From Setomelanomma holmii (lineage: Eukaryota > Ascomycota > Dothideomycetes > Pleosporales > Phaeosphaeriaceae): a DNA stretch of 64,000 nucleotides. The first letter of the stretch is position 1. Each line of letters begins with the position of its first letter. A program made the position numbers and the translations under genes. The stretch is taken from positions 820,970 to 884,969 of the forward strand of contig ML978156.1 of assembly GCA_010015745.1 (NCBI GenBank), read 5' to 3'. Below are positions 1-12,742 of the stretch, one piece after another. The notes under the pieces were generated by a model. It saw only the letters and a list, made by a program, of their open reading frames with translations, was not told where the DNA came from and searched no databases.

Positions 1-1
1 A

Positions 2-2606
2 TCTCCAATACCCGCACCTAATTTCGGCGACTGCATGGGACTCATTGATCAAGGGCGAACACTCCACTGGATTCTTGTCGGAGATCTTAGGACTCAATTT
101 GACAAGCATCTTTCCCCCGCAATCCGTCGTCGCCTCGAGACCTACTTTGAATCTGAGCCGTGCGGCGAGGCTCTTACGATTGATGCCTACCTGATCGGAA
201 GTACCAAGGGGTCTGCGAGACCGACGGTACTTTTCATCTCGCGTTGCCCACAAACCCGGAGATGCGCACAGAACATCGTCAAGGAGAGCAAGCTTCTCGC
301 TGAGCACCCCGAATTCACCACAGCTGTAATCGCGAAAGACCCAAGTCTTGTTGCTCTATATGTATCTCCAAATAGTTCTGCAACGTCCAATAGCTCAGGT
401 CCTCAAAGGATGGAATATCTGGCATCGCAGCCAGGCAAGCGTGCATCTCCTGGGTCTATCCCAGAACACCTTGCTACTGAGGACGTGCTTTACAACCCGT
501 ACGAGAACCTTCGCTTCCAAGGACAGGCAACCTACATTCAGCACGAGTCAGGTCTACGATTGGGACCGGGAATATTGTGCTCTTCAACGGCCGCTTATTC
601 TTACAAACCGTCCTGCACTCCTTCCACGCGTGTACCACACAAGGAAACGTGGATGACATTGTCTCAGAGTCTAATAACCGATTCGAGATGAATGTTGAAA
701 CAGATGAAGACGAGCAAGTCAGCGACGAAGAAATGTTAGCTGAAGCGACAAGTAGTGGCAGCCTCAGTTCCCAATCCTCGGGCGAGGAATCGACGTCCGA
801 TGAGGACTGCTCCATGCTACAGTCGACGGATGAGCAACACATTCACAGCTCGTACTTGCAGAAAGACACATCATTTAAGCAAGGGCTTCCTGATGGAGAC
901 GTTGCTATGTCTTCTAAGGTCCCACAGAACTGCTATATCAGTCCTGTATTACAGGAAGCGTTTGGCCGTTCGCTAGCTCATTTGGGGACGCTCCATACAA
1001 CATTAGTCGAGAATGACTTCGCCATCATCGAGCTAACTGAAGAATTGTCGACTGCGTATTTGAAGATGCTTGACATTCAACAGCCGCCAGCGATTTTGAC
1101 AGCAATTGACCGCGTTCAGAAACGACCCCTTACCAACACGGATGTCGTCACATGTACAGCAACAGGCAGCAACCTAGAAGGAAACATGTTCGGGTCGACG
1201 TGGATCCTGTTCCCAGGCAGCAATTGTTTTCGGGAGGTGTACCAAGTACGATTGAAGGGCAACTTGTCGTATGGCGACTGCGGGTCCGCTATAATTGACG
1301 CTGATTCGGGAGCTCTATATGGATATATCGTGGCAGGAAGTCCTGAGACTTCCATAGCATATGCAATTGCAGCATACCAAATCGTGATCGATCTCGAGGT
1401 CAGCTTCAGGGAAACTATCGCGGGTAAGTCCTGTCTCACACGTACAGCCTGCGGAATCTAAACTTGTTATCATCCGTAGAATCGAAACTCCAGCCTGTCA
1501 GTGCCTGCGGTGCACAGCATGCACAAGTCACAGACTCGGCTTGCTCAAGACGTCTATTGGTCCCAACTCAGTCATCTCTGCGTTTCAGTGTATTTTCCAC
1601 GCACGGTAGCTTATCCTCACGCAGCAGCGTATCCTCGTTCGGCGGCTTTCCATCGGCTTCTCGTGCAACGTCTTCAAGGGTGTCTGTCAACAATACTTCT
1701 CTTGTTGATCAATCAGCACTCTCCGAGTGGTCCACTATCAGCCCACAAGCCGCATTTTATAAAACCTGCGTTTCGCATAAGCGTAAAGGTCGACGGTCTT
1801 CAAAGAAACCACGCTACATTTGCACAGTCTGCAAGGAAGGTTTAATTGATAAGACGGATTGGAAGCGCCATGAGGAAACCTGCCAAGAACGTCCAGAGTC
1901 GTTTGAGTGCGATTTGTGTAACGCGGTATATTTCCTGAACAAAGATTTCAAGAAACATCACGCAGCAGCCCACCTCTGCAATCGTTGCACGTCGAGAGAC
2001 TCCAGAAAGGAACATGCCGAGCGCGCAAGAAGGCTGCGAAGGACCCGCAGTGGGTGGGGATGTGGATTCTGCTACCATTTCAGCGATAAATGGACAGAGC
2101 GATGCAACCACGTCGCTTCTCACTTCGACAAGATGGGAACTACTATAGCTGACTGGAATCACAGTGCCGTCATCTACTCTTTGCTTCAACGCCCAGCAGT
2201 TCGGGCGGAATGGGATGCTGTTCTGAGAGAATCTGGCCAGAAATTCTTAGCTATTGACTGGGATCCCCAGACCACAGGACGTACGGAAGGCTATCCAGAT
2301 ATCGACTCCACCCCGAAGTTGCAGGACATGCTTGAATTTCTCGTCCCGTCCGGAGATGCGAAGACTTTGGCACAGATGGCTTTCGATCAGGCAGTGAAGA
2401 AGGTTACCAAGACAAAGAGAGTAGGATTGCCACTACCCAGCGAGAGTATGGAAGATGAAGAGCGCAAGGTATATGATACGCCAGAAGACTCTTTGGACTA
2501 TGAAACAATGTCGGCAGCTTGGGAAACTGATCTACAATCAGCGCGCAACCCATCTCTAGGCCACATACTCGCGGATGCGGATACCGACTTCATCAACCAG
2601 GGTTGA
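2..2606 (+). CDS. C2H2 zinc-finger protein, 5' truncated by window, with a frameshift
   Basis: The reading frame is open from the window edge, so the true start lies upstream. The last exon carries two C2H2-like fingers: C-T-V-C..H..C near 1820-1890, then C-D-L-C..H..H near 1910-1970. It joins the previous exon through an intron at 1424-1479 (GTAAGT donor, GTAG acceptor, phase 1, GAA codon across the junction). The middle has an acidic low-complexity stretch and a segment ending in a G-D-C-G-S motif, reminiscent of a trypsin-like serine-protease fold (inference). Near 550 the frame must shift by one base: the upstream frame reads A-T-Y-I-Q-H-E-S and the continuation T-I-G-T-G-N-I-V-L-F is in another frame, with no GT..AG intron fitting. 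This is either a sequence error or an inactivating indel. A role in DNA or RNA binding is only inferred from the fingers. Confidence 0.75.
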
Positions 2607-2873
2607 GTAGTACACATGGCGAAACTTGGCCTCTAGCCGTATATGAGAACAAGAGCAGGCGCGGAGAACCCGTCAATCTTGAGGGTAATTCTCCTCTCCA
2701 TTCCGTGGGCTATGAAACCACAGAGGTATGGAGTGATGGGGCGGCGTTCGCAACCAATAATATTGGTTCATAGGCTATGACTCTCCCTCGCAACACGGCA
2801 GAGCCGAAGAAATGAGGGAAGAACTGGAGTTCTGACTGGGTCTTCTGGAAGACAGTGCAACGATGCTGAATAA

Positions 2874-3140
2874 ATGACAATTCAAGAGTGGCTGGAGGAA
2901 TTTACGGATCTTGTGGCAGAAGGTCAAGTTGACGAGGATGCACGCAACTCAGTGATAACGCCATTGCACCGTTTGGAGCAGCAATGTTCCACAAAGGACA
3001 CCTTCTCTGCGGGCGCGGGCGCTGAGAACGTCTTCTTGGTTATAAATGCTGCCCAACGCGACGGCACAATGTCGCTGACATCAGCAGAGACACGTACGTG
3101 CTATTCCTCGAGACTGGCTTGGGCTGTGGGCCGCCGTTAA
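2874..3140 (+). CDS. possible small hypothetical gene
   Basis: An ATG opens 88 codons beginning M-T-I-Q-E-W-L-E-E-F, with protein-like composition. A GTACGT donor at 3094 and an ATATAG acceptor ending at 3166 would allow a second exon that stops within about 80 bp, but the phase can be read in two ways and I cannot choose. No family is recognised. The surrounding stretch 2607-4191 shows no other convincing gene. Confidence 0.25.
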   Translation: MTIQEWLEEFTDLVAEGQVDEDARNSVITPLHRLEQQCSTKDTFSAGAGAENVFLVINAAQRDGTMSLTSAETRTCYSSRLAWAVGRR

Positions 3141-4191
3141 TAGCTGCTCTTTGATATCCAATATAGATCTTCAAGACAGTTGTCAACAAGTCCGATCAAG
3201 TCTCTTTCAAAGGATTATTAGCTCAGACAAATAATGATGACAGCTAGAGTGCCAGTGCGCTGCGCGCTTGCTCATAGGTGTGTCCTTGCCTCATCTACCA
3301 CAACCTCCAAGTAGCGACCAGAATTTCGAAACACATCACAACCACCCTCTGAACGCTCATGCATGTAATGTAACCAAAATTCGAGACGCGCGCATCACTC
3401 CGGCTCATTGAATATTCGTTGGTGCGAACCTGAAATAACCCCGCGTTGGACCTCTGGGATTCGTCGCGAACCGAAGTTTGCAGCTAGGGAAGCAGCTGTG
3501 CTGCACACCATCGCAGCGACAGGCTGATGTGCAGTAAGGCTGAGCCATCTGTGCGACACCCAGTAACGGCCCGGACGGCATGTGGCGCGGGCCGTGATAG
3601 GTGCCCATGATTCCGGAGGGTGGGTATTGGATCTGACTTCTCCGTTTCTGCACCGATGACTTTGCGCGGCTCAGCGTAGCTGCTATCGTCGTGGTCGGTG
3701 GTATTATCGTCTTGCCATTACGGGCATACGCGATGGGTCCGTTCAATCGCATGCTGCGAATATGTACGATGATTTTCGACAATGGTCTTTGTTGCACACT
3801 CAAGTGCAGCCGTTGCGGAAGAGGGCATCGTATCGAGTAGGTAGGAAATGGGAAACTTAGAGCTTATGACGACCGACGAGGATAAGCGCCCCAGTCCACG
3901 CCATGTCGCAATCTGACGCCCATTCATTCAACGTATATCTTTAGCTGCGACCTATTGCTCCAGCACCAATCTTGCTGTTGTGCTACCGCAGGCCTCGAGA
4001 GGCTCGGCGCGTGTGCGGACATAGCGAAAGACCTGCGGGTACTCTGAGCATATAGTGATCTGCCCGCATTTGCTGATCCTCTTTTGACAAACTTCCATAC
4101 GCTTTTGTAGCACTTCCTCTCTCCTTGCGCCGGGATACCGAAAGCGGCTTAGCATTTCTCCTCGTTGGCGGGGCTGCAACCTTGTGCCGAA

Positions 4192-5140
4192 ATGTCGTCA
4201 ACTCCAGCTGCGCCACAAGGATACAGCTCTTTCCTCAAGCACATCGCTGTACTGCCCGAGACCGGGATTTTCCATCGATTCGGCGACCTCTGGGCAAAAA
4301 GAGTGTACGATGATGCTAGCAACTTAGTAACGTGCCTAGCAAAGGTGACGGATGAGGTACGGCAACGCCCTGAGCTTGGTGCGGAGACGCTCCTGGATTG
4401 TCCGATGAGAGTTATCAAGGCGAAGTGCCCTAAGAAATCGCACAAACCCTTGTATATAGCTTGGGCTGAGTACGACAAAGCTCTCAAGCGATATGGTATA
4501 CCCCTCTGGCGCGTTCGCATTGGCTCAGGCTGATATAGAGCTAGGGGAAACACTCTGTATGAGCGCGGAGATCATGAATCTGCCGACACAGAATATCTTC
4601 AACACCAAGCAAGTGGAGAGCTGGAAGCTGCCCGGCTTCAAGCCACTGTTCGATAACGATGAATTCGTTCTGACTGGAGAGGACAAGTTTTGGTATCAAG
4701 GCAATCCTGATCAGAACGACAGCTGTGCGTGGAGAGCAATTCCTCGTGGAGATGTCCTCACTCAGACCTTCGTCAAGTCCAGTCCATGGATCGAGAAACA
4801 CATTGTTGACCGATGGCGATCGCTTCTTCGTCGCAAGAAGCCAGATGATGACAAGCAACTCGTGCGGTGGCGTTACAGTCGTATTGTCGGCGCATTGGAT
4901 ACGCTGAGCTGTTTCCTGGCTTCAGTCTTGTTGACAATTACGATAATCGTGCTCGCAGTTGTAAAACCTCTAGTAATCCGCATCGCCGTGGTCGGCATCT
5001 TCGGCACTCTGTTCGCGCTTGTTCTCAAGCTGATGGCAGGTGATCCGTCTCGAGGAGAAGTATTTGGGGCGACGGCAGCATTTTACGCTGTCGCAGTGGT
5101 GTTCGTTGGCTCCACGAACAACGACTGTGCTTGTCACTAA
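4192..5140 (+). CDS. DUF6594 domain membrane protein
   Basis: Two exons, 4192-4495 and 4545-5140, are joined across a 49-bp intron (GTATAC donor, CTAG acceptor, phase 1) and give 299 residues. The start follows the family pattern: a G-Y-S-S-F motif and an R-F-G-D-L-W helix in the first 30 residues, then a long soluble helical part. The signature W-R-S-L-L-R and Y-S-R-I-V-G-A-L-D-T motifs lie just before the C-terminal membrane region. That region has about three hydrophobic segments (from about residue 230 to the end: C-F-L-A-S-V-L-L-T-I-T, then G-I-F-G-T-L-F-A-L-V-L, then A-A-F-Y-A-V-A-V-V-F-V). DUF6594 proteins are common in ascomycetes, often near incompatibility genes. Their function is unknown. 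Confidence 0.85.
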
Positions 5141-8100
5141 AGTCGCGCGGTGTGAAGAACGGGGGAAGAGGGGTTGGCGGCTGTGGAGATTGCCTTACGG
5201 AAGGTACGTGCGTTCTAGCTTGGACCTTAACCACATTCAGCCCAGCTTTCGGTCCTCGTCATTCTCTCAAGCCTCAGTGTGGTCATTTCTTTTTTCTTTC
5301 ATGTCTTTATTTTATCATCAAGGTTTTCTATCAGGGGGTCTCACTTCAACGGCTTTCCTAGCAGTTGTGAGGATGGTACAACTTTTGTACGCTGGTCGCA
5401 CATATCTCAAGATCTTATGCATATTTTATGCCCACGTTGCACTCAGCCGGAGCCTCATTATAAATGTACGAGATTTATGCACGGTGCTGCAGGAATTTAG
5501 ACAACACACCTTCCGGTGAAGTTATCGACTGCACACCGCTCTCTACCTCGAAGCTACAGCGCAAGCCACCACCGCTCGGCATAGCATCATGCTGAACGGG
5601 GTCATGCGCAGGAAATGATGGATCAAAGTACGAAGCCTCGAGTCCCGCATGTTATGACCTCGCATTCAGGTCCGGGTGTGTATCGAGCTTAAAGGTACAT
5701 CCTTAATTGCTATCCAGTCTTACGGACAGCACTCCCTGCGGACGACCTTGGTGTACATGATCATCCAACATAATGGTGTCGCATTTGCCACCAGACCGCG
5801 AACAAAGCTCAGTCACTATCACCATGACGAAGAGCGGACAACACACTACGCCGTCTAATCGTGTACCCAAGAGCGAGCGGCTGACTTAGAGCGCGGCAAG
5901 AAACCCCGCTATCTGGCAATTCCTGTTTCTATCTTACGCGAACACTTCTAGTCTAACGTTGCCGCGTACGATCAACTTCCGCTCGCCTCGCGCCGCAACG
6001 GAAGTGCGGATGAGCTATCAATTCCCCGACGACTCAAGACGATGCCGCCAACCACAATCGGGTTAGCAAGTTTGCTTTGAGAACAGCCTCCCACAGACTG
6101 CGATTGTCAATATTACAATCGCTCATCCTCTTCATTGCCGTATAGCTAGACTAAGAAGGTTGTCTTGTGCTTTGCATCGTTACCACAAGCGAAATCACGC
6201 GTACAGCCACACGATGTCGTTCTATCCGAGGTACTTCATGGTTTCTGGTCCGGGACTGAATTGTAAGAGGCAGTGAGTCGATGAAGAGCCTAAGACTTAC
6301 CTTTTGCAGCGCCCCTCCCCGATCAAGGCGTACCGAGGCCACGAGTGGCCAACAGCCAACAGCCGGCCGGGCCCGTGATACCCCCAGGAGGTGGAGCCTC
6401 GAACACTCAGTGGCATAGTGGCATTCAAACTAGGACCACGGCATCTACTCAGCCAAACAATCCACCGGGCAGTTCGCAAATCAGTCCATGATCCAATACG
6501 ATCAGTTCCAACTTCGACATCAATCGAACATGAAATGCTGATAACGACTGCATTTGCATGCCCGGCCCAAACTCGTGAATTGCGGTACCATTGGTTCCGC
6601 GAGCTGGACATACATGCGAAACCTGGGAACTATTGCGGCGAGTGACATGAAGAGTGCGAAGTACGAGGATGGATCCACCACGTATATGAGACTACGAAAG
6701 GCGGACGGTGGTATGTGGAAGATGGCTGAGACCGATTCAGGTACCCTTTGCGGCCTGAATAGCTTTCGAAATGTATACATGGTCGTGTGCGACGTCTACA
6801 ACGACGCATATCGAACAATGTAAACTCACAATAGCTCTTTTTCACTTTACTATATTATATCAAAAGTAGTCAGAACACTTGCGAGATGGACCCGAACCTG
6901 ATCGTTCTTCGATCTTGAAGACTTTGCGGAACCAGGATGCGATCGCCAAATAGCAATTCGCGCCTTAATGCGCATCATCGGATCGAACGCTCCAGGTCAT
7001 GCAGCCGCGATCGGACAACGTCATGAACCTTTGGCTAGGCTATAAGTATCGATGCAGATATCTTGAGTCGTATGAGTTCTTATGAGCCTATCCTGAGAGC
7101 GGCTCGATATGAGGCTCGAAGTGCGGTAGCCGGCTACGAAAAAATGGAGGTGACGATTGGTAAGGCGGCGGACGGAGTATCGTCGAGGAATTTTGACAAG
7201 GGACCTGTATAAGTGGTCAGCCAAGGGTACCTACTCGTCTGATCCTTTTGTACCTTGGATGGTCGGGGTGCATTGCGAGGGTTGAAATGAGGTTTTCTCA
7301 CCTCGCTTGCTTGAGCGCACCCTGGACGCTATCGTATTGACATAAGCATTGATGCGTGTTCGACGAAGTGTTGAGCGATTGATTGCGAAAGAGCCTGATC
7401 AAGTTGATATGAGCGGTTCGGCTATGCGACTCTTGTTCTTGGGTCACAAAGGTGTCGCTGGTGACAAGATCTGACGTCCGAAAGATGAGCAGCTCTTCGC
7501 CTCAGATCTGTATTCAGCTGAAGAGGCGCTCTACGCCTAGGGCTCGGTGATGAAGAGATTGGAGATCTTCCCGTGCGGTCCAAAATGTCTCGAAAAGAGA
7601 AGGGAAATCTTGAGAAACCAAGGAAAGCTTTGGAATACACACACTGACGCAGGCCATATCAGCTTATCGTAGCCCCTCTCGTCATGACACCTCGTTGCCG
7701 CTTACTTCACAGACAATCTACACCACTCGAAACTTGGATAAGCCTTACGAGGCTGGTAGCCAGTGTCATGATAGTGGCGACTGTGGAGGTACGAACCGAG
7801 ATGTGAGTGCCGCTATGAGGTCCGAGGACGTCCTTCAATAACCTTGCCCCGTTGCGCTCACCGGTCTTGCTCGTTGCTTCCACACCCGAGGAAGCTTTTA
7901 ATCAAGTCTGTATAGGTACTGCGGTGTCAATGAGCATTCAATTGCGGGTGTGAGCTTGTCGACGACACTGCGCCCATGGATCCCCGTGCAGTGCGGCAAA
8001 GTGCACCGTTGGTGATGACTGAATGAAGTCCATCCGCGAGCTTAAAAGAGACGACCGCTCGGCTGCGTGATTCGAGCTAGACTCCTCCACGTAGTTGTCA

Positions 8101-9645
8101 CACAGACAATCACGCTAGCGTGAACTGTCGGCGCACTGTTGGACCTGGGAGTTCAAGAACTCCGTTCTCTGAGGACGGCGTCCCTTCCCAGCTCAGTAGA
8201 GTCACTAAAGTGTCTTATGAAGTTTCTTTCCATCGAGCCAGTGCCCGTGCGGTGCAGCTCGAGGTAGGGAATGTAGATACCAAACAGGACTATTTTCACA
8301 CCTCTCATGCTACAAGAAGCACCGCTTATTCTCGTCCAGCCATCTCGAACCTCGCCGATCCCAGATTTGCTGCAAACACCAATAACGCACTGTCCATAGT
8401 AGATGCCCTGCTGCTCGGGACACGGTCAAAACGGACATCACGACTCCAGACCGCTCGGGCATACATAGCCTTAGAGTATTGCTCTTGAAGCGACGACACG
8501 AGCACTCGTGCAAAACACTATGAGAGTGAGAAACTTTGACTTCGTGTCTGGTAGCGATAGTTAAGGATGATTTTGCCGTGCGCCGACCTGCAGCGGCTGT
8601 GTTGTTCAAGACTCCTTCCAAAATTCGCACAATTTCTCGATTCGCACCAGCGCTGGCTGAAAATGGCTAGAGAAGAACAACTTGCTGCGAACCACGTGTT
8701 CGTCCACTTTACTCCATCGTTAATCGTAAGCTAAGAGAAGCACGCGTGTCTTCCATCAATCAACTATGTCCGTCGCACGATCGTTTGTATATGAGTTCCC
8801 TCACACTCGTCTGACAGAGACCCCGACAACTTAAGCATGTACCACAGGTCTGGCACATGCTATCCCAAGGTCGTGGTCAAGCATCTATCGCTCTTCCTCG
8901 CGGCTGGAGCCGTCTGCTCCAGGGCAGCACCACAATCGCACATACTGTGGTAGTCCAATCTCTCTATCTCTCGTTTTCCATCCGCGTTGCTCTCGGACGA
9001 GATCAGCACTTTCAACGAGCGACATGGCTCCGTTGAGCATATTTCCGTACCACCCTCTGGCCAAGAGGCACATCTAGAGAAGCATTGTAAGAATTATCGT
9101 TGGGCCGGATAAGTCTTGCGGGTGAAACGTGCCTGGCCTGGGGCAGAGACGATGATCACCAAGAGCTGCGGGCCAATCCCTAAAATTTCCAAAAAGGAGC
9201 CATTGCTCCGAGCATGAGCGCACCCGAGAAGCTGCACGATATCTTCTTAGGCGATTGAGCTAGGGAAACTGTGGTAAGGACGAGTACGATAGACTTCCAC
9301 GTCTCGATTGCCTTGTGAGGCGCCTGCAGGTCGTCTTACCCCGAGTGCACGGACGGCTCTGTCATCACCAGGGCACTTCTCGCATGTCGAGCCTTTACCC
9401 TTTTAATATAACTTCGAGCAAAGGTCAAGGCTATAATGCTGTAAGCTGCACAATCTGATGTCGTGATATACGGGCTTACTTTGATTGCACACAAGAGTAG
9501 GATCGAGGCGAAAGTCCGATTGAGCAGCCAAGCGTGTCGTCAGCTTGATACAAACCCGATTATCTCATCCTAAACATGTCAGAACACCGAAGACATCCAA
9601 CACCTTCTCGAGGTATCACACTCCTTCATCTTAAACTCTCCAACC
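5141..9645. other. gene-poor stretch of 4.5 kb
   Basis: No reading frame here has recognisable motifs, a convincing intron structure or family similarity. The open frames are short and overlap each other on both strands. No tRNA or rRNA was recognised by eye. It separates the DUF6594 gene from the FAD oxidoreductase and may hold decayed genes or long regulatory DNA. Confidence 0.5.
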
Positions 9646-11178
9646 ATGCGTTCCTTCACTTCAGTCGTCGCCGCAGTGGCGGCAGTCCTACCATTTGGCT
9701 TCGCTAATCTCCAGCCATCTCACAAATCAAATGACATGAATCCCAGCTCGTACAAGTCCGTACGCGTGCTTCAGACAGATGTTGTTGTCGTTGGTGGAGG
9801 TGGCGTTGGCACCTACGCCGCCATTCAGCTGGAAGACATAGGCAAGAAGATCGTGGTTATCGAGAGCAAGATCCGTTTGGGAGGACATACGGAGACATTC
9901 ATCGATCCGGAGTCGAAGTTGCCAGTCGACGTGGGCGTAAAGCTCTACCACGACAAGCCGATTGTTCACGAGTGGTTCACCCGCTTCAATCTTTCAACCA
10001 CGCGTTTTAACGTTAGCGCGGCTGCCGCAGTATCTCAGAACGTCGATTTTTGGACAGGTCAAGTGCTAAAAGGTATACCAGCAGCCAACCAAACGGCTCT
10101 GGCAGCAGCTTTGCAGCGCTATGCTGCTGTCCTTCAAAAGTACCCACAGCTCGAGTGCGGCTTCTATCTGCCTGACCCGGTACCTGAAGATTTATATATG
10201 CCATTTGGTCAGTTCGTGCAGAAGTACGACATTGCCGACGCCGTTCAATTCATTTTTGGTCTGACATCCGCCTTTGGCGATATTCTCGAACTTCCCACGC
10301 TCCAGCAATTTCGCACCCTCTCTCTTGGCCTCATGGCTACCACCAGCAACTTCCAGACCAGCTCAGTCATGGACAACAGCCTACTATTCGAGAAAGCGAC
10401 TGCCGAACTTCTCGCAGCTGATTCGCTCCTCTTGTCCTCCAAAGTCCTTGCGACAGAACGCGTTAACGATTCTGGCGCCGTCAAGATCCTCATCGACACA
10501 CCCAAAGGCCGCACCCTCGTCATCGCTAAGAAGCTTCTTATGACCACCCCACCCGTTTCATCTGCCCTCACCAAGTTCGACACCAACCGAGACGAGCTCA
10601 GTATCTTTGGTCAGTTCCAAGCCGTGGGATACTACACATCCATAATCCGCAATGCCGGTCCTGTCAACATCACCTTCCAGAACCTCGCCCTTGACAAGCC
10701 TTATGCCCTCGCACCAATGCCTGCAATCTACAATGTCAACCCAATAGGCGTCAATCCTTCGCTCAGCCTCTTATACTACGGGACCAAGGTCGGACAGGTG
10801 ATAAGTGACGAGCAGGCCAAGGCTAACATCATTGCAGACCTCAAGCGCTACCAGGCTGCGAATTGTATGGCAGACACCAATCCTGAGTTTGTGGCCTTCA
10901 GCAACCATAGCCCGTACAACATGCTGGTTGGCTCAGAAGCTACCACGAAGGGCTTTTATAAGCAGCTTTATGCGTTACAGGGAAAGCGGAATACGTTCTG
11001 GAGCGGCGCAGCCTGGAGGGCGCATGATAGCTCGAGTAGCTGGGCTTTCACGAAGAATAGCGTTTTGCCTGCTCTTGTGGCGAGTTTGGGATCATCGGAA
11101 AGCGAATGGGGATTGATGTCCAGTACTTCAGCTCTCTGGGTGGCGGTATTCGTACGCGGTACGGTATCAGCTAATTAG
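9646..11178 (+). CDS. secreted FAD-dependent amine-oxidase-like oxidoreductase
   Basis: One intronless frame of 510 residues starts at an ATG followed by a typical signal peptide (M-R-S-F then a V/A-rich core, to about residue 20). A Rossmann dinucleotide-binding fold follows near residue 45: D-V-V-V-V-G-G-G-G-V-G-T-Y-A-A, then the acidic strand end V-V-I-E-S and the R-L-G-G-H motif. This is the usual layout of fungal flavin monoamine-oxidase-like proteins, related to beta-cyclopiazonate-dehydrogenase-type enzymes. The C-terminal F-W-S-G-A-A-W-R-A-H segment is the usual FAD-contacting end. Several N-x-S/T sites fit a secreted protein. The substrate is unknown, and no neighbouring genes suggest a metabolite cluster. 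Confidence 0.85.
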   Translation: MRSFTSVVAAVAAVLPFGFANLQPSHKSNDMNPSSYKSVRVLQTDVVVVGGGGVGTYAAIQLEDIGKKIVVIESKIRLGGHTETFIDPESKLPVDVGVKLYHDKPIVHEWFTRFNLSTTRFNVSAAAAVSQNVDFWTGQVLKGIPAANQTALAAALQRYAAVLQKYPQLECGFYLPDPVPEDLYMPFGQFVQKYDIADAVQFIFGLTSAFGDILELPTLQQFRTLSLGLMATTSNFQTSSVMDNSLLFEKATAELLAADSLLLSSKVLATERVNDSGAVKILIDTPKGRTLVIAKKLLMTTPPVSSALTKFDTNRDELSIFGQFQAVGYYTSIIRNAGPVNITFQNLALDKPYALAPMPAIYNVNPIGVNPSLSLLYYGTKVGQVISDEQAKANIIADLKRYQAANCMADTNPEFVAFSNHSPYNMLVGSEATTKGFYKQLYALQGKRNTFWSGAAWRAHDSSSSWAFTKNSVLPALVASLGSSESEWGLMSSTSALWVAVFVRGTVSAN

Positions 11179-12742
11179 TCTTAGTTTCTTCACGAATAAC
11201 ATCAGCATGGCAGGATGATCCTATACCGAATGCTGCTGGTGTGTTTCTGCACTCATCTTAAAACCGAGCGGGCTTCAGACATCGTTCTGAGTCCTTCCTC
11301 AAGCAGCACCAAGATATGCAAGTGCCAACTCAGTGAAAGAAGATAAGTTACACTAAAACACAATAGTGAGTTTCTAGGCTGGGGAGTGACTCCAGATGAA
11401 CAACGCCATCCTCGAAGTATACCCGGCAGGCACCGTCTCAGACGAGTGTGCTCCCGCCCCAACAAGACTCCAAGCGAAGCTGTCCCGCCGGCGGGATATG
11501 CTGTACCAGGCCTTCGCACGATCCAGTCCAGCTGGCTTGCGCGATCGGGTATGGCCGAAACTGGGTGCCTAGTCTCATCGACGTCTTACCTCGAGAAGTT
11601 GTCAGTCCTGATGTCTTCCCGAGCAGTGTCGTCGCCAGCTCCACACCCTCAGAGAAGTCGCGCCACGTGCGTCCCTTCAACGAAGTTGTTTCGCTGTTCA
11701 TCCAGAAGTACTGGCAGCATGCAACTTGGCCAGCAAGTTTACTGATGCTGCCGAAACCTTGCACTGTCACGCTGGACGCAAACAATGCCACTGGAGCAGC
11801 GCGATGACAAGTGAGTGCCATCAGTCCATTCCGAGTGTGGACGTTGTTCAAAGCGTATTTGAGCTGCGATGGTAGGATTACTTGCGTGACCCAATCATCA
11901 ACAGGATCACAGGCGATACTGTTCGTATCGAGCTATCTGTCATCATTGTATCCGTTCCGAGGTGATCTCGAGTTCGTCATTGTACTTATCTTGATGCTGT
12001 GGTGCTGACCTCGTGCTTTGCTATTTAGAGCCTTATCCTCCGTCGAGTTCTTTCTGCTGCTATTGCGCTGCTCTCGCCGAGGTTGTTGTCTTGATCGGAC
12101 CGGTCGCGGCGATTGTGGCAAGATCGCAGGTGCAGCCGCAATGAGGAGAATAGAAAAGAGCAAGCAAGTGGGCCAGGTGTGCGGGGCTTTTATCATGTGG
12201 GTTCCAACGCTAGCGCCACTTCGCTAGCGCGGCAAGCGCTATGGGCTTGGCTATGTCACGTGCCCAAGCACTCGCGGTGACGATGCGGGAGTCGATGGCA
12301 GGGTTTGCGAGAAACTGAAATGGCGCATACGGTCATGTCTGAAGTGGTGTACTTGCGGCTCTCATTTTTGGTATTTGCTGATTTGAGCATCTTGGAGGGC
12401 CGCTGAAGGATAGGCCTAGAGTCTTTCACGTCACTCCCACTCACACCTTTGAGCATCAATATCATCTCCTGGGACACTCCGACAGCATCAAATATCTCTT
12501 CTGTCAGATTGTACTGAGTCGCATAGAGTCAGAGTATGCTTTCGCTAGGAGCAATGTGCCCTCGCATCGCAGCGAACAGTAACACGGGCGCCTAAACGGT
12601 CAAGGTGAAAGGTGCGAATGCCCGTTTGCACAGCACGTAATCCCACGCTAATCACAACAAAAGCCCTCAGCCCACTCTGAGATCTCTTTTGCATCGCAAA
12701 GACTCGCCCGACCTTTCTCAACCGCACGCGACATCCGCCAAC
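11179..12742. other. intergenic region
   Basis: About 1.56 kb between the FAD oxidoreductase and the next plus-strand gene. Only short overlapping frames without motifs are present. The last 100 bp before 12743 presumably hold the promoter and leader of the F-box-like gene. Confidence 0.5.

Noticed and set aside
6545..6823. short plus-strand frame with C-G-T-I-G and C-G-L..V-V-C-D, possible small secreted protein
   Set aside because: No ATG with a signal peptide and no fitting first exon could be found; only three cysteines.
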